Shown: one piece after another, positions 32,888 to 45,400 of the stretch
Layout: each line of letters opens with the position of its first letter
Position numbering within the stretch: the stretch's first letter is position 1
NCBI GenBank assembly: GCA_036927565.1
Contig: JAYESD010000008.1
Location: 23,950,100-24,014,099 of the forward strand
DNA length: 64,000 nucleotides
From: Tuctoria greenei
Taxonomy: Eukaryota; Streptophyta; Magnoliopsida; Poales; Poaceae
Direction: 5' to 3'
Notes under the pieces: model-generated
Told to the model about the DNA's origin: nothing
The model's database searches: none
What the model saw: the letters and a program-made list of their open reading frames with translations, nothing else
Translations under genes and position numbers: made by a program

Positions 32888-33751
32888 TGTCGGTACCCTG
32901 GATACCATATACTCCTTGGAATTGCAAAGATCTCAAGGGAAAGTCATCTACTTGATTTGAAGACCTTCGGAGGCCCACATGTAAGACATAACCGGACCCG
33001 CTTCTCCAACATGGTTAGTCCTAGGGTCGCCACGTGTACTATCAAACCGGAGCTACCGCCCACAAGGGGGAAGCTCCGGTCTATGTACCGAAATGGCACC
33101 CCCGGACCTAACCTCAGACCGAGGGAAGCTCCGGAACTGACACGTGTCGGGTAACACCGGACCTATCTGTTCCCCACAGTGTGCTCTGGCGCTGCCACGT
33201 GTCCAACCGTCGGATCTTCAGCCTCTAACCTCCGAAAGACTCCACAACGGCTCCGAATCTTCAAAGGGGAATCAAGGACTTCAAGACCCGATCAAGTGTC
33301 ATTAATACTATATTAATGACACACGATCGGACGACCTTAATTACCAGTAACGGTGCTGTCAAAGCCCATAACTTGGTCATTAAGGGCAATTAAACGTGTT
33401 GAATGTGTATCAATATCAGTAATCGCCGGGGCCACATGTCGGGCCAGGCTAACTTGTAACGGCATGCCCTTGTACTATAAAAGGACAGGCCGACGATACA
33501 TAGGACACACTCTCCGGAGACACGCTGACTGTACACTCTCAACTGACGTGGAGCTCATACATCCAATACAACACCAACACACCCCGTGGAGTAGGGTATT
33601 ACACTCAGGCGGCCCGAACCACGTAAATCTTCGTGTCCCTTGTGTCACTCGACATCTCACCTTCTGGAATCTCCGCGCGCCCATACCGGACCTCAAACTC
33701 CTCTAACACTTTAGTAGCGTCGGGAGATCTGCCGGATCAAAACCACCGACA
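32888..33751 (+). repeat. 5' LTR of Tat-A
   Basis: 864 bp from TGTCGGTACCctgg to accaCCGACA. It contains TATA box tataaaagg at 33476. It differs from the 3' LTR at many scattered positions, more than the two LTRs of the nested CRM element differ, which fits the nesting order. Confidence 0.95.
33476..33484 (+). promoter_or_regulatory. TATA box of Tat-A 5' LTR
   Basis: tataaaagg in a well-conserved context (cttgtactataaaaggacag) that is also found in the 3' LTR (53136) and in Tat-B (about 57569). Likely promoter for genomic RNA. Confidence 0.75.
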
Positions 33752-33770
33752 GTTGGCGCGCCAGGTAGGG
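33752..33770 (+). other. Primer-binding site of Tat-A
   Basis: gttggcgcgccaggtaggg directly follows the LTR. It is not the Met type used by the other LTR elements here, and is identical in Tat-B (57844). Which tRNA it matches I cannot settle from memory. Confidence 0.75.
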
Positions 33771-33787
33771 GCCCGGAGATTTCAAGA

Positions 33788-35260
33788 ATGGTGAACTCAG
33801 CCACTGGATCATCCAATGGTCATCCCGCTGTTCAAGCTGTTGGGGGTAATCTCTCCAATATGCAGCCACCAGCAGGAACCACAGTTCCAGCAGGAGTCAC
33901 ACTTCCACCACCGCCGCCTCCACCAGCAAATCAAGCTGGACAACGCGATGGTGCACCGGCGTCAATCACTGCGTCGGCGAATCTTGACAACCCGGAACAC
34001 GCGCTTCATGCAGCACGTGCTCTTCTTCAGCGCCCACCACCTCTGGACGCATCCTGGGATGCAATGGAGCAGTGGAGGGCCGATGTGGAACATTTGGTTG
34101 CAGCAGCAGCCGACCGCATCAGCAACCAGGGTCCTCCTCCTTCAGGACGGGCCCCGTCGCAGCGATGGACCTTGTCTGTCAGACTTGGTCCGCACGTTTC
34201 CAACAACAGGAGACGTGCTACATCATAGCAGGTGATGTGTTGCCCTCCGGGGCACGACGCACTCACCCGGTATCAAGGCTTTCAACTCATGACCTCCGGA
34301 CGGAGCTTGATCGCCGATATCGCCAACAAGACGACCGAGTCCATATTGAGCATGCTCGTGAAAGACGAGAAGCTCAAGACATTCCTGCTCCTGAAGGAGT
34401 AGGAGGAGGCTATTCAGCCCTGGCCATGCATCTGTGTATGGTCAGGTGGCCACAGAAGTTCCGGCCTCACCTGCCGGAGAAGTTCGACGGGACAGTTAAT
34501 CCTGTCGAATTTCTTCAGATTTATTCCACTGCTATCTTGGCAGCTGGAGGAAATGAGGCCGTAATGGCTAATTATTTCCCAGTGGCTTTAACTGGGACTG
34601 CCAGGTCCTAGTTTATGAGCCTTCCACCCAACTCCATCAATAGTTGGGAGGAGTTGTGCCGGCAGTTCACCGCCAACTTCGGGAGTTCTTACACCCGACC
34701 AGGCACCGAACTGGACCTTTTTGCAATTGTGCAAAAAGGAGGAGAATCCCTGCGATCATTCATCCAGAGATTCTCTCAGGTACGAAACACTATCCCTTCT
34801 ATCTCTAGCACCTCTGTCATCGTGACATTTAGATAGGGAGTGCAGGATAAGAAGATGCTGGAGAAACTGGCGATCAAGGAGATTACCAATGTCACGGAAC
34901 TCTTCAGCTTGGCTGACAAATGTGCCAGAGCTGCGGAGGGCCGTGAAATGCACTCCAAACCAACTCCGAAGGATCACAAGAAATCCTCCAAAGGAGAAGC
35001 CGCTACCTCCGGGAGTGGCAAGAAGAAGAAAAAGACCAACGACAAGAAGAAGCCGTCGGTCGGTGCATCCAATGCTGCAGCTGCTGCAGCTCCGGGTGGC
35101 CGGGGGCCACGCCCCGAGAAGCGACCTCGACCGTCTTCTGAAGACGGTAGCAAACCCAAGGTGTGGTGTCCAATTCACAAAACGGACAGCCACAGTTTGG
35201 AAGACTGCCGGGAGGTCCAAAACCTTGCCGAGCGCTACAACAAGCGCCGGGAAGAAGCTC
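33788..35260 (+). pseudogene. Tat-A Gag
   Basis: Begins MVNSATGSSNGHPAVQ. A proline-rich stretch is followed by a stop and a one-base shift near 34228 (compare Tat-B). The capsid core reads LAMHLCMVRWPQKFRPHLPE, then KFDGTVNPVEFLQIYSTAIL and NYFPVALTGTARS, followed by TAG (34609) where Tat-B has TGG. The region SWEELCRQFTANFGSSYTRP, then IQRFSQVRNTIP, has another TAG (34834) where Tat-B has CAG. A lysine-rich segment and a zinc-binding-like CPIHKTDSHSLEDC end the Gag part. The order matches Tat-lineage Gag. Confidence 0.88.
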
Positions 35261-36204
35261 CTTTCCAACAGAGGGAAGGAAAACAAAAAGTTGACGAAGC
35301 TCCGGCTGAAGAGGAGTTAGGTTTTCAGGATCCCAAAAAGGTCCTGAAGGCCGTCTACACCTCCGTCGACAACGATTCCAACGTCTCTAACAACGAGCGT
35401 CGGAAGACCATGAACACCATTTTTGGTGGATCATGGGACATCACCTCCCACCGCGTCATCAAGACTATGCGTCGGGACATGGCTGCTGTAGCTCCTACAG
35501 CCAGGACGGAGCCTCATCAGAAGTGGATGGACACAACCATCACTTTTGATGTTTCAGACTGCCCTCGAAGCATGGTTGGAGCAGGTCAGCTACCTTTGAT
35601 GGTATCTCCTACCATCAATAACATCCAGCTCCACCATGTCATGGTAGACGGAGGTTTGGGGCTCAACCTCATAAGCTTCGAAGCTTTTACCAAGCTTCAG
35701 CTCCGACCTTCGGATCTCCACCCCTCCCGACCTTTCTCCGGAGTAGGTCCGGGAGCCATTACCCCACTCGGAGCTATTACCCTCCCCGTTACCTTCGGGA
35801 CCCGGGAGAAGTATCGCACCGAGAAGTTGGTCTTTGACGTTGCACATATCAACTTACCCTTCAATGCCATCTTGGATAGGCCTGCCTTGTACAAATTCAT
35901 GGCAGCTGCTCATTATGGTTACCTGGTGTTAAAGATGCCAACACTAGTAGGCGTTCTCTGGATCCACGGAGATCGTACTGCCAGAGTAACTGCTCTGGAA
36001 GAACTCCATGCGCTTACTAAGGCGCAAGAGGAGGACTCCAAGCAGGAGCAAGCTCCAAAACCCCCGAGCATTCGTCAGCGAGGCTCGACTTCTGCACCTT
36101 GTGTGTAGCCAAGCGGTGACACCGACATTCCCGTCAAAGTCGTCCAAATCGGTTCTGATGCCGCTCAGACCACCCGTATATCGGGGGGATTGAACGACAA
36201 ATAG
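35261..36204 (+). pseudogene. Tat-A protease region
   Basis: Same frame as the end of Gag. MVDGGLGLNLISFEAF (about 35640) is the aspartic protease active-site region. Tat-B has VDGGSGLNLI, so the serine of the catalytic triplet area is changed to leucine in Tat-A. TFGTREKYRTEKLVFDVA and NAILDRPALYKFMAAAHYGY follow; Tat-B keeps ILGRPALY, the usual second protease motif. TAG at 36106 replaces a CAG of Tat-B. TAG at 36202 (LNDK-stop) is shared with Tat-B. Confidence 0.85.
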
Positions 36205-36705
36205 GAACTCGCGCTCATCGCTTTCATCCGGGCTAATGTCGACGTGTTTGCTTGGCAACCGTCACAAATGCCTGGGATCCCCAGGGAAGTGATTGAGCAC
36301 AATCTGAAGATCTACCCCGACGCCCGGCCTGTGCATCAGAAGCCTCGAAAGCAATCCGTAGAACGACAGAACTTCATTCGACAAGAAGTGAAGAAGTTGA
36401 TCGAAGCTGGATTCATCCGAGAAGTCTTCCATCCAAAATGGCTGGCAAACCCAGTCGTTGTGCCCAAGGCGGGCGGGAAGCTTCAGATGTGTATCGACTA
36501 CACGACACTAAATAAGGCATGTCCAAAAGATCCATTCCCATTACCTAGACTAGATCAGATAGTGGATTCCACCTCCGGGTGTGAATTACTGTGTTTCCTA
36601 GACGCATATTCTGGGTATCATCAAATCAGAATGTCTAGGGAAGATGAAGAGCATACCTCTTTCATCACAGTAGATGGATTGTACTGTTATACAGCCATGC
36701 CATTT
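36205..36705 (+). pseudogene. Tat-A reverse transcriptase, 5' part
   Basis: Reads ELALIAFIRANVDVFAWQPS, then MPGIPREVIEHNLKIYPDAR, VVPKAGGKLQMCIDYTTLN, FLDAYSGYHQIRM and CYTAMPF, the normal N-terminal RT motifs. It stops where the CRM-clade element inserted (target duplication cattt, 36701-36705). The rest is at 44187. Confidence 0.9.
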
Positions 36706-37569
36706 TGATGAGTAGGTTTAGGCCCGATCTTCCGAAAGGTATGTCGATTGGGGTGGAGAACTCGACGTTGATGATCCGCGGCACTCGAGCGGTTCGAGTA
36801 CCCCTGCAATCACTACACCACGGCTCCGTTGGTTATCAACCGTGCTGCACACGCTTGACCTCGCCAAGAAGGCTAATCCCTGCAAGTGCAATCGAGAACA
36901 CGAGCAAGAACGTAGAAGACACGATCGGAAATCACGAAATTGGGGTCTCACAAACCGTAGAACGGCGATTTTATTGATCTAAGCAAAACCCACCGAATAT
37001 GACCGGCGGCTGCAGTATTTATAGGCTAGGGTTCGACCAAAACACGATTAAACGCGTCCTTAATGGACTCTTACGGGATACAAGGCCCAAAGGCCCGATT
37101 CGGTGGCGCAGCACCGGACAGAAATCTGGACTCGACTTGTTTCGACGATTCCCAATGACTCCGTAGGAATTTTGAGGTGGGACCAGAACCATTGGAAAGT
37201 TTATCTTCTCCTCTTTCCGTGCATATGTAGAACGTCGAAAACGGAGTCCGTATGCCTCCTGGGCGTCTGTTTTAAGGTGGACTGCTCCTGGACTCCGAGT
37301 TGAACTCGAGTCCGAGTTGTAAACTGTTTCCATCTACTTGTGGACGTCCCAGGTGGTCTTCCACGCTCCCAAGGCCTCCTTCCTTCACTTGTTGATCTTT
37401 TCCATTATTCCTAATAACAATTAAATCATCACATAGCAATCTATTCTCAAACTCACATGCAAAAGAAGTTAAGAACGAATTCACCTGCTGATTTAATAAC
37501 CGTGCCCGTGCTCTTGTGATTGGTCCTTGCAGTTCAATGCGCGTCTCTGCTGTTGTGATGTCCTCATCA
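36706..37569 (-). repeat. 3' LTR of CRM-clade element
   Basis: 864 bp, in minus sense TGATGAGGAC to ctCATCA. It holds the last part of the pol frame (to 37272). The minus-sense purine tract gagggggagga (37570-37580) adjoins it. Confidence 0.95.
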
Positions 37570-40052
37570 TCCTCCCCCTCTTGAATTGGAGTCGTCCTCG
37601 ACTCAAGTTCATCTTCTTCTCCCAAGTACGGTCGCAAATCTGAAATGTTAAATGTAGGACTAACCCCAAAATCGGGAGGCAATTCAAGCTTATATGCATT
37701 ATCATTAATCTTTTCAACGATCTTAAAAGGACCAGCAGCTCGTGGCATAAGTTTAGATTTTCTCAAGTCGGGAAATCGCTCTTTTCTCAAATGTAACCAC
37801 ACCAAATCGCCCGGTTCAAGTTTTACTTCTTTTCTACCTTTACTACCTGCAATCCTATACTTCTCATTCATCATTTCAATATTTTTCTTTGTAGTTTCAT
37901 GCATCTTAAGAATGAATTCAGATCGTTGTGTAGCATCCAAATTTATAGTTTCAGAAGGAGGCAAAGGTAGTAAATCAATAGGAGCACGGGGATTGAAACC
38001 ATACACTACCTGGAATGGACTTACCTTTGTCGTGGAGTGAACGGATCTGTTGTAAGCAAATTCTATATGTGGTAAACACTCCTCCCACAACTTCAAATTT
38101 GTTTTCAAGACAGCCCGTAACATAGTGGATAAAGTACGATTAACTACCTCGGTCTGTCCATCCGTTTGTGGGTGACATGTAGTTGAAAACAGCAACTTGG
38201 TTCCCAATTTATACCACAAAGTTCTCCAAAAATGACTTAAAAATTTTGCATCACGATCAGAAACAATGGTATTTGGCACACCATGTAAACGAACAATTTC
38301 CGTCATAAATAAATCAGCAATGTGTGAGGCATTATCATTCTTATGACAAGGTATAAAGTGTGCCATTTTGGAAAAACGATCAATAACTACAAAAATACTA
38401 TCCCTCCCCCTCTTAGTCCTAGACAATCCCAAAACAAAGTCCATAGAAATATCCTCCCAAGGTACACTAGGAACAGGAAGAGGCATATAAAGACCATGTG
38501 GGTTAAGACGAGACTTAGCTTTGTTGCAAGTAGTGCATCGTGACACGTAGCGCTCGACATCACGCCTCATCTTTGGCCAAAAGAAGTGTGTGGACAGCAC
38601 GTCTTCAGTTTTCTTCACTCCAAAATGTCCCATCAAACCTCCTCCATGTGCTTCCTGCAAAAGCAATAGACGAATGGAGCTAGCTGGAACGCATAGCTTG
38701 TTAGCACGATAGAGGAGACCCTCTCGCAGCACATATTTATTCCAAGTTCTTCCTTCTCTACAATTTTCAAATGCAACTTTGAAGTCCAAATCAGTAGGAT
38801 ATAATGCTTTAATTGTTTCCAAACCAAAAATTTTATGATCAAGTTGGGACAGCATGGTATAACGCCTAGATAATGCATCGGCAATGATATTTTCCTTCCC
38901 TTTCTTATGCTTAATGATGTATGGAAACGACTCTATGAACTCAGTCCATTTAGCATGTCGTTTATTCAGATTAGTTTGACACTTAAGATACTTCAATGAT
39001 TCATGATCGGAATGTATGACAAACTCCTTAGACCAAAGATAATGTTGCCATGTTTGTAATACACGGACTAAGGCATACAATTCCTTATCATAAGTGGAGT
39101 AATTCAGAGAAGGACCATGAAGTTTTTCACTAAAGAAAGCAACGGGTTTACCTCCTTGTATGAGAACGCCTCCAATACCAATGCCGCTTGCATCGCATTC
39201 TAGCTCAAAGGTCTTGTCAAAATCAGGAAGTTGTAGTAATGGTGCTTGTGTAAGCTTTGATTTGAGAGCATCAAAAGCTTGTTGCTGCTGTTCGCCCCAT
39301 CGAAATGGAACTCCCTTCTTCGTTAGCTCATGTAGAGGTGCTGCAATGGTGCTGAAATCCCGCACAAAGCGCCGATAAAATCCTGCAAGACCAAGAAAAC
39401 TACGAACCTGTGTGACGGTAGTTGGGGCTGGCCAGCTGGTGATTGCTTCAATTTTTGCCTCATCCATCTCAATTCCCTGCGAGGAAACAACATAGCCAAG
39501 AAACGAGACTCGATTGGTGCAAAAAACGCACTTTTCGAGGTTACCAAACAAACGTGCATCTCTCAAAACAGTAAAAACAGCACGTAAATGATCAAGATGT
39601 TCATCATATGACTTGCTGTAAATGAGGATATCATCAAAGTAAACCACCACAAATTGTCCAATGAAAGCACGTAAAACCTCGTTCATTAATCGCATAAAGG
39701 TGCTGGGTGCATTAGTTAAACCAAAAGGCATGACTAACCACTCATAAAGTCCAAACTTGGTTTTAAATGCAGTTTTCCATTCATCTCCTAGTGCCATTCT
39801 AATTTGGTGGTAACCACTACGCAAGTCAATTTTTGTGAAGATGATAGCACCACTCAATTCATCAAGCATGTCATCTAATCGAGGAATAGGATAACGATAT
39901 CGAATGGTGATGTTATTAATTGCTCGACAATCAACACACATGCGCCAACTACCATCTTTCTTAGGAACCAAAAGAACAGGAACGGAACAAGGGCTAAGGC
40001 TTTCACGAATGTACCCGCGGTCCAAAAGATCTTGGACTTGTCGCTGAATTTC
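37272..40052 (-). pseudogene. CRM-clade Pol: RT, RNase H, integrase
   Basis: The last 917 codons of the gag-pol frame are open. RT shows VPKKDGSWRMCVDCRAINN, FTKIDLRSGYHQIRM, VMPFGLTNAPSTF and VVYFDDILIYS. RNase H shows FELECDASGIGIGGVLIQ and KGKENIIADALSRR. The integrase zinc-binding region is HGGGLMGHFGV..CTTCNKAK, and the core has DSIFVVIDRFSKMAHF, IVSDRDAKFLSHFW and HPQTDGQTEVVNRTL, with D, D and E present. The C-terminus (GPFKIVEKINDNAYKLELPP) ends in an arginine-rich tail that continues into the LTR. All catalytic residues I can check are intact. Only nonsense codons upstream (40053, 40275, 41622) block expression. Confidence 0.92.
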
Positions 40053-42083
40053 CTAAGTTTCTTGTGGATTCGCCCTGTATGCTGCACGATTTGGCAAACT
40101 TGCTCCTGGAATCAAATCGATCTTGTGTTCAATACCTCTCATCGGTGGTAAACCAGGGGGTATCTCGGAGGGAAACACATCCTCAAACTCCTGCAAAAGG
40201 TTAGCAACAGCAGGGGGCAATGCAATAGACAATTCATGAAGTGAAAGCATGGCTTCTTTGCAAACTAAAGCATATCACATCCCCTTAGCATCGAATAAAT
40301 CAGCAAGTTCAGATTTAGTTGCGAGCAATGATGGTGATTTTAACTTAATAACTTGCTGTTTTTCAGATTCTAATTTAGTTGCTTTGCCCTCACGAATTTT
40401 ACTCTTCTCAAAATGCACAATTTCAGCAGGAGTCATGGGGAGCAAAGTGATTTTCTTTCCCTTATGCATGAGAGTATATTTATTGGTTCTACCATGATGA
40501 ATAGCATCTGTATCAAATTCCCAAGGACGACCCAATAAAAGAGAACAAGCATCCATAGGAACAACATCAAAATCAGCAAAATCATGGTATGAACCAATTG
40601 AAAAATGGATTCTCGCTGTTTGTGTTACCCGAACCTTACCGCTGTTGTTGAACCATTGAATGTGGTACGGATGAGGGTGTGCTCTTGTTGTCAAACCGAG
40701 TTTCTTGACGATGTCCGTGTTTACCAAGTTATTGCAGCTACCTCCATCAATTATAGTGTGTACACGGCAGTCCTTGACGACGAGAAACATGTGGAAGAGG
40801 TTGTGTCGTTGTAGCTTGTCGTCGGTCTCCAATTTGGAGCTTAAGGCATGCTGCACAATGATGCTCCTATAGTTCTCCGTCGCTGCTGTACCAAGTACCT
40901 CTTCTTCGGTGTGTTCGTCATTTGGATCTGTAAAGTCAGTAGCAAGAGAATATTCATCTTCAACATCCGAAGTACTATCATACCCGCCATCGTCGCGTGC
41001 TATGTATGCTCGTTTGCTCGGGCAATCTCTCATCATATGACCAAGTCCCTGGCAGCGGTGACACTTAATGTCGGAAGTACGACCCGTAGAAGGAGTGGAC
41101 GACGAAGGCTTGAATGATGTCGCCTTGCTGCCTTCCGGCACGCGAGAAGGTGGGGCAGCAGGTATAGTTCGTTGGCCGCCATTGGGTGGTGTAGTCGCTG
41201 CACGGGGGGCCGAAGATGGTGCTGTTTTGGATGGTGTAGTTGCTGCACGCGGCGTGAAGTTGCTCCTCGTGCGTTGTTGCTGTTGTTGTCGGCCCTGCAA
41301 TTCTTTTTCTGCCAACATAGCAAGCTGAAACAATCTGTTAACAGTATCATATTCTTTGTAATCAACAATGTCCTGAATTTCACGCCTCAACCTCCCATAA
41401 AAACGAGCTATTTTATCATCCATGTCCTCTACTACCCCACAACGCAGCATACCCTTTTGTAACTCTTGATAATACTCCTCTACGGACATGTTACCTTGGT
41501 CTAAACGCTGCAATTTTTTGCGAAGGTCCCGCTGAAAAGATGGAGGAACAAATCGAACACGCATAGCTTCCTTTAATCTATCCCATGTTGGAGGATCAGT
41601 TCTAGTTTTAACAAGTTCATTCTACCATATGATAGCAAAGTCCTTAAACTCACTAGTGGCTTGACGAACTCTATGTTGTTCAGGAACAAGATGGGAATTA
41701 AATTTTTGCTCTACTGTCATCTCCCAATCAAGATAAGCTTCAGCATCATAAGCACCAGAAAAAGAGGGTATAGTAAATTTCACTTTAGCAAAAGGATCAT
41801 CAGGAGGGCGGTTATAATTGTTATGATTATTACCTCCCAAACCTCGACGATAGAGTGGCAGTCTTGGCTGATTACTGTGATCTTCCAGTTCATCATAAGC
41901 ATTGTCTTCTTGTCTTCCAGCGAGAGGCAACCGAGCCTCAAAAGTATTCATCCGAAGAGCAAGGTCATCCAGTTTGCGAGTCAAGTTCGCCAATGACTCC
42001 TCCGTTGATGCGTTGTATTTGGCGAACATATCACGTAACTCAACATGTTGAACACATTCGTCATTATTTTCTTCTCCTGCCAT
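40053..42083 (-). pseudogene. CRM-clade Gag and protease
   Basis: Same frame as Pol, starting MAGEENNDECVQHVELRDMF at 42083. Gag core: FTIPSFSGAYDAEAYLDWEM, then FKDFAIIW and a TAG (41622-41624) where W is expected (WW pair), then RVRFVPPSFQRDLRKKLQRL and GNMSVEEYYQELQ. The CCHC knuckle IKCHRCQGLGHMMRDCPSKR lies at about 41070. Protease: HTIIDGGSCNNLVNTDIV (about 40750). TGA at 40275-40277 and TAG at 40053-40055 interrupt the link to RT. No frameshift occurs over the whole 1603-codon frame. Confidence 0.9.
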
Positions 42084-43311
42084 TGTTAGTAGGAAACAAA
42101 AGACAACAAAAAAAATGTTATCCCTATCAACTACAGTGACAATGTGGAAGGTGGAAGAAAACAATCTCTCTCGCTCAAGCGTCTTACCACGCTCTTACAA
42201 GTGTTCTTACCGACACAGCAGGTGGTGTGGACGGTGAGATGAACCAATGAAGCGTGGGGTGATTGCAAAGGTACCTGTTATGCTCAAGAGAAAGGTGGAG
42301 CTTGGATGGCACAATATATGGTGGCTAATAAGCAGAAAATCGTTAACAGCTAAACAAAGTTGAATAAGTATTCAATGTAGGAAACTGTTGCTGGTTAACT
42401 GAGTGCCCTAGAGCCTAGCACAACACAAGGAAGTATCAAGGCAAAAGAAAGACAGAATGATATAACCAAACAAACAGCACCAAGTGGTATAGGCCAATTG
42501 CTTTAATATGCGTGCTCTTCACTATTTTTTTTTCTTTTTTGTAATATTTTTTTGATATTTTTTCTTTACTCAGTAGCACAAATATAGGAAGCACACAAAT
42601 TTGCAGCTCAATTGGATGTAATATGCGGCCTATAGAAAATCAAGAATGTTCTTTAAAATTCGTGCTGAGACTTCGGAGGCCGGATAGCCTATCTTCCGAG
42701 GGGAATTTGGGCAATCTAATTTCGCGTAGATGAATTTGAAAAAAAAATTCGCCCGATTTCGAGTTCGTATGCGAAAGTTATGGCCGTTTTAAGGTAGGCT
42801 GTCCGAGTTACGTTTTTTTTGGATGTTGATTCCAACTCGGTTTGAGAACAGAACTCGCAAACGGATACGAAAACGATCGGAAATTTGCACAGCAACTAAT
42901 GGGATGGTGTGTGATGATTCAAGGATGAATGGCACAAAGATTTGTCACCTAATCTAGGGCTGGCGATGCGGGAGTTCACGCAAGGCGGCTAGCTAGGGCA
43001 AACCGATGAACGTGGCGGATCGGTTTGTTATTTAGGGATTGTGGAATAGGTGTCGAATAGCGAGAAAACAAGGACGAAACACGATAAATAGGACCAAAAA
43101 AACACAAAGCTAAACCAGCAACAAGACTCAACCACACGAATGCAAACTCAACAATGCAAACTAAAAAACGAAACTGCAGGCACTATAGTCTGGGAAGCGG
43201 TAAAAACGATCTAATTTTTTTTTGTGGCTTTTTTGTGGACTCTAGGTACGAAACAAAATAGATCTAATGGAAGGAAGGAAAACAAAGATACCTCACGGGC
43301 AACCTGGAAAT
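42084..43311 (-). other. CRM-clade 5' leader
   Basis: About 1.2 kb between primer-binding site and gag start with no long frame. CRM elements commonly have long untranslated leaders that may hold packaging signals; none can be fixed here. Confidence 0.6.
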
Positions 43312-43322
43312 CTGATACCAAT
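43312..43322 (-). other. Primer-binding site of CRM-clade element
   Basis: In minus sense attggtatcag directly follows the 5' LTR. It matches the initiator tRNA-Met type. Confidence 0.85.
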
Positions 43323-44186
43323 TGATGAGTAGGTTTAGGCCCGATCTTCCGAAAGGTATGTCGATTGGGGTGGAGAACTCGACGTTGATGATCCGCGGCA
43401 CTCGAGCGGTTCGAGTACCCCTGCAATCACTACACCACGGCTCCGTTGGTTATCAACCGTGATGCACACGCTTGACCTCGCCAAGAAGGCTAATCCCTGC
43501 AAGTGCAATCGAGAACACGAGCAAGAACGTAGAAGACACGATCGGAAATCACGAAATTGGGGTCTCACAAACCGTAGAACGGCGATTTTATTGATCTAAG
43601 CAAAACCCACCGAATATGACCGGCGGCTGCAGTATTTATAGGCTAGGGTTCGACCAAAACACGATTAAACGCGTCCCTAATGGACTCTTACGGGATACAA
43701 GGCCCAAAGGCCCGATTCGGTGGCGCAGCACCGGACAGAAATCTGGACTCGACTTGTTTCGACGATTCCCAATGACTCCGGAGGAATTTTGAGGTGGTAC
43801 CAGAACCATTGGAAAGTTTATCTTATCCTCTTTCTGTGCATATGTAGAACGTCGAAAACGGAGTCCGTATGCCTCCTGGGCGTCTGTTTTAAGGTGGACT
43901 GCTCCTGGACTCCGAGTTGAACTCGAGTCCGAGTTGTAAACTGTTTCCATCTACTTGTGGACGTCCCAGGTGGTCTTCCACGCTCCCAAGGCCTCCTTCC
44001 TTCACTTGTTGATCTTTTCCATTATTCCTAATAACAATTAAATCATCACATAGCAATCTATTCTCAAACTCACATGCAAAAGAAGTTAAGAACGAATTCA
44101 CCTGCTGATTTAATAACCGTGCCCGTGCTCTTGTGATTGGTCCTTGCAGTTCAATGCGCGTCTCTGCTGTTGTGATGTCCTCATCA
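43323..44186 (-). repeat. 5' LTR of CRM-clade element
   Basis: 864 bp, almost identical to 36706-37569 (about six substitutions seen by eye). Followed on the plus strand by target duplication cattt. Confidence 0.95.
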
Positions 44187-45400
44187 CATTTGGTCTCAAG
44201 AATGCAGCTTCAACCTTTGTACGAGCTATGTACAAAACCTTTGAAGAACTCATTAGAGAATAGTGGAAGTGTACGTCGATGACATCGTGGTCAAGGTCAA
44301 GAACAAGGAGTCACTCCTTGACACCTTGCAGGCTGTCTTCGACAAGCTGCGGGTCACCCGCACAAAGCTAAATCCAGACAAGTGTGTCTTCGGGGTTAGC
44401 TCCGGAAAACTTCTTCGTTTCCTGGTAAGTCACCGGGGCATAGAAGCTAATCCGACGAAGATCAAAGCCATTGAAGACATGCGGCCACCAGCCCGCATAA
44501 AAGATGTCCAAAAGCTAACTGGATGTCTAGCAGCCCTCAGCCGGTTCATTTCAAGACTGGCGGAATGGACACTCCCCTTCTTTAAGTTATTAAGGAAGTC
44601 CGGACCATTCCAATGGTCTGAAGAAGCAGAAAAGGCGTTCCAGAAGCTAAAACAGCTCCTCACCACCCTACCAATTCTGGTAGCTCCGAACCCTAGTGAG
44701 CCTTTGCTGCTTTACATTTCAGCCACTGATGAAGTCGTCAGTATGGTCCTGGTTGCGGAGAGACCAGAACCATCCCATACTCAGGAGTCCAGACCCCTTC
44801 AGGAGGGTCTGGAGGTTCCTGAAAGCGAGTCTGGGTCCCAGCTCCCAGACTTTAATCCACAAGAAGTTACTTCAGAAGACCCAGACTCCTCCGGGAGGGT
44901 CCAGGTCGCTTCTGAAGAAGCTCCGGGTTCCTCCAGCAAGGACTCGGAAGTCCCCGAAGAAAATCTGGACCCCTCTGGGAGGATCCGGATCAATGAAGAG
45001 GAAGCTCCGGGCCCCTCCGGGAGGGTCTGGACCATCCAGCGCCGAGTGTACTTCATTAGTGAAGTACTTCATGACGCCAAGACTCGATACCTAGAGGTGC
45101 ATAAGCTGCTCTATGCAGTTCTTATTGCCTCCAGGAAGCTTCGCCATTATTTCCAAACTCACAAGATCTCAGTGGTGACTTCTTACCCACTTCGAGCAAT
45201 CTTGCATAATCCCAACTCAACTGGGAATATTGCAAAGTGGGCAGCGGAATTGGCCAAATTCGATCTCAAATTCATTTCAAGGCAAGCAATCAAGAGTCAA
45301 GCATTGGCAGACTTCATGGCGGAATGGACTCCCTCTCCATCAAACCCTGGGGGCCCCAGCGAGCAGAAGCCAGAACACAAGGCTCCGGTTTTCACCGAGC
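44187..45400 (+). pseudogene. Tat-A RT 3' part and RNase H
   Basis: Resumes at FGLKNAASTFVRAMYKTFEE. A 2-base loss near 44255 (Tat-B has agagacatag) shifts the frame, then VEVYVDDIVVKVKNKESLLD follows with the catalytic DD pair. RNase H begins LLLYISATDEVVSMVLVAER. It is interrupted by about 85 acidic, Ser/Pro-rich residues in repeated units (DPSGR, SEEAPGSS), then continues VYFISEVLHDAKTRYLEVHK and GNIAKWAAELAKFDLKF. The repeat insert is also in Tat-B, so it is a family trait. Confidence 0.88.

Larger units (their letters stand above)
36706..44186 (-). mobile_element. CRM-clade Ty3/gypsy element nested in Tat-A
   Basis: 7481 bp with two 864-bp LTRs and an exact 5-bp duplication cattt (36701-36705, 44187-44191). 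In minus sense it starts TGATGAGGACATCACAACAG and has a Met primer-binding site, a 1.2-kb leader, one gag-pol frame, a purine tract and a 3' LTR. The LTR start, the pol frame running about 300 bp into the 3' LTR, the terminal RARARLLNQQVNSFL segment and integrase segments such as FAYNRSVHSTTKVSPFQVVY fit the CRM clade of chromoviruses, which includes the centromeric retrotransposons. By eye the LTRs differ at about six positions, so it is recent. Confidence 0.85.

Noticed and set aside
44799..45094. Frames opposite or offset to the RNase H repeat insert
   Set aside because: Arise from the acidic repeat units being open in several frames; the pol frame is supported by flanking RNase H motifs.
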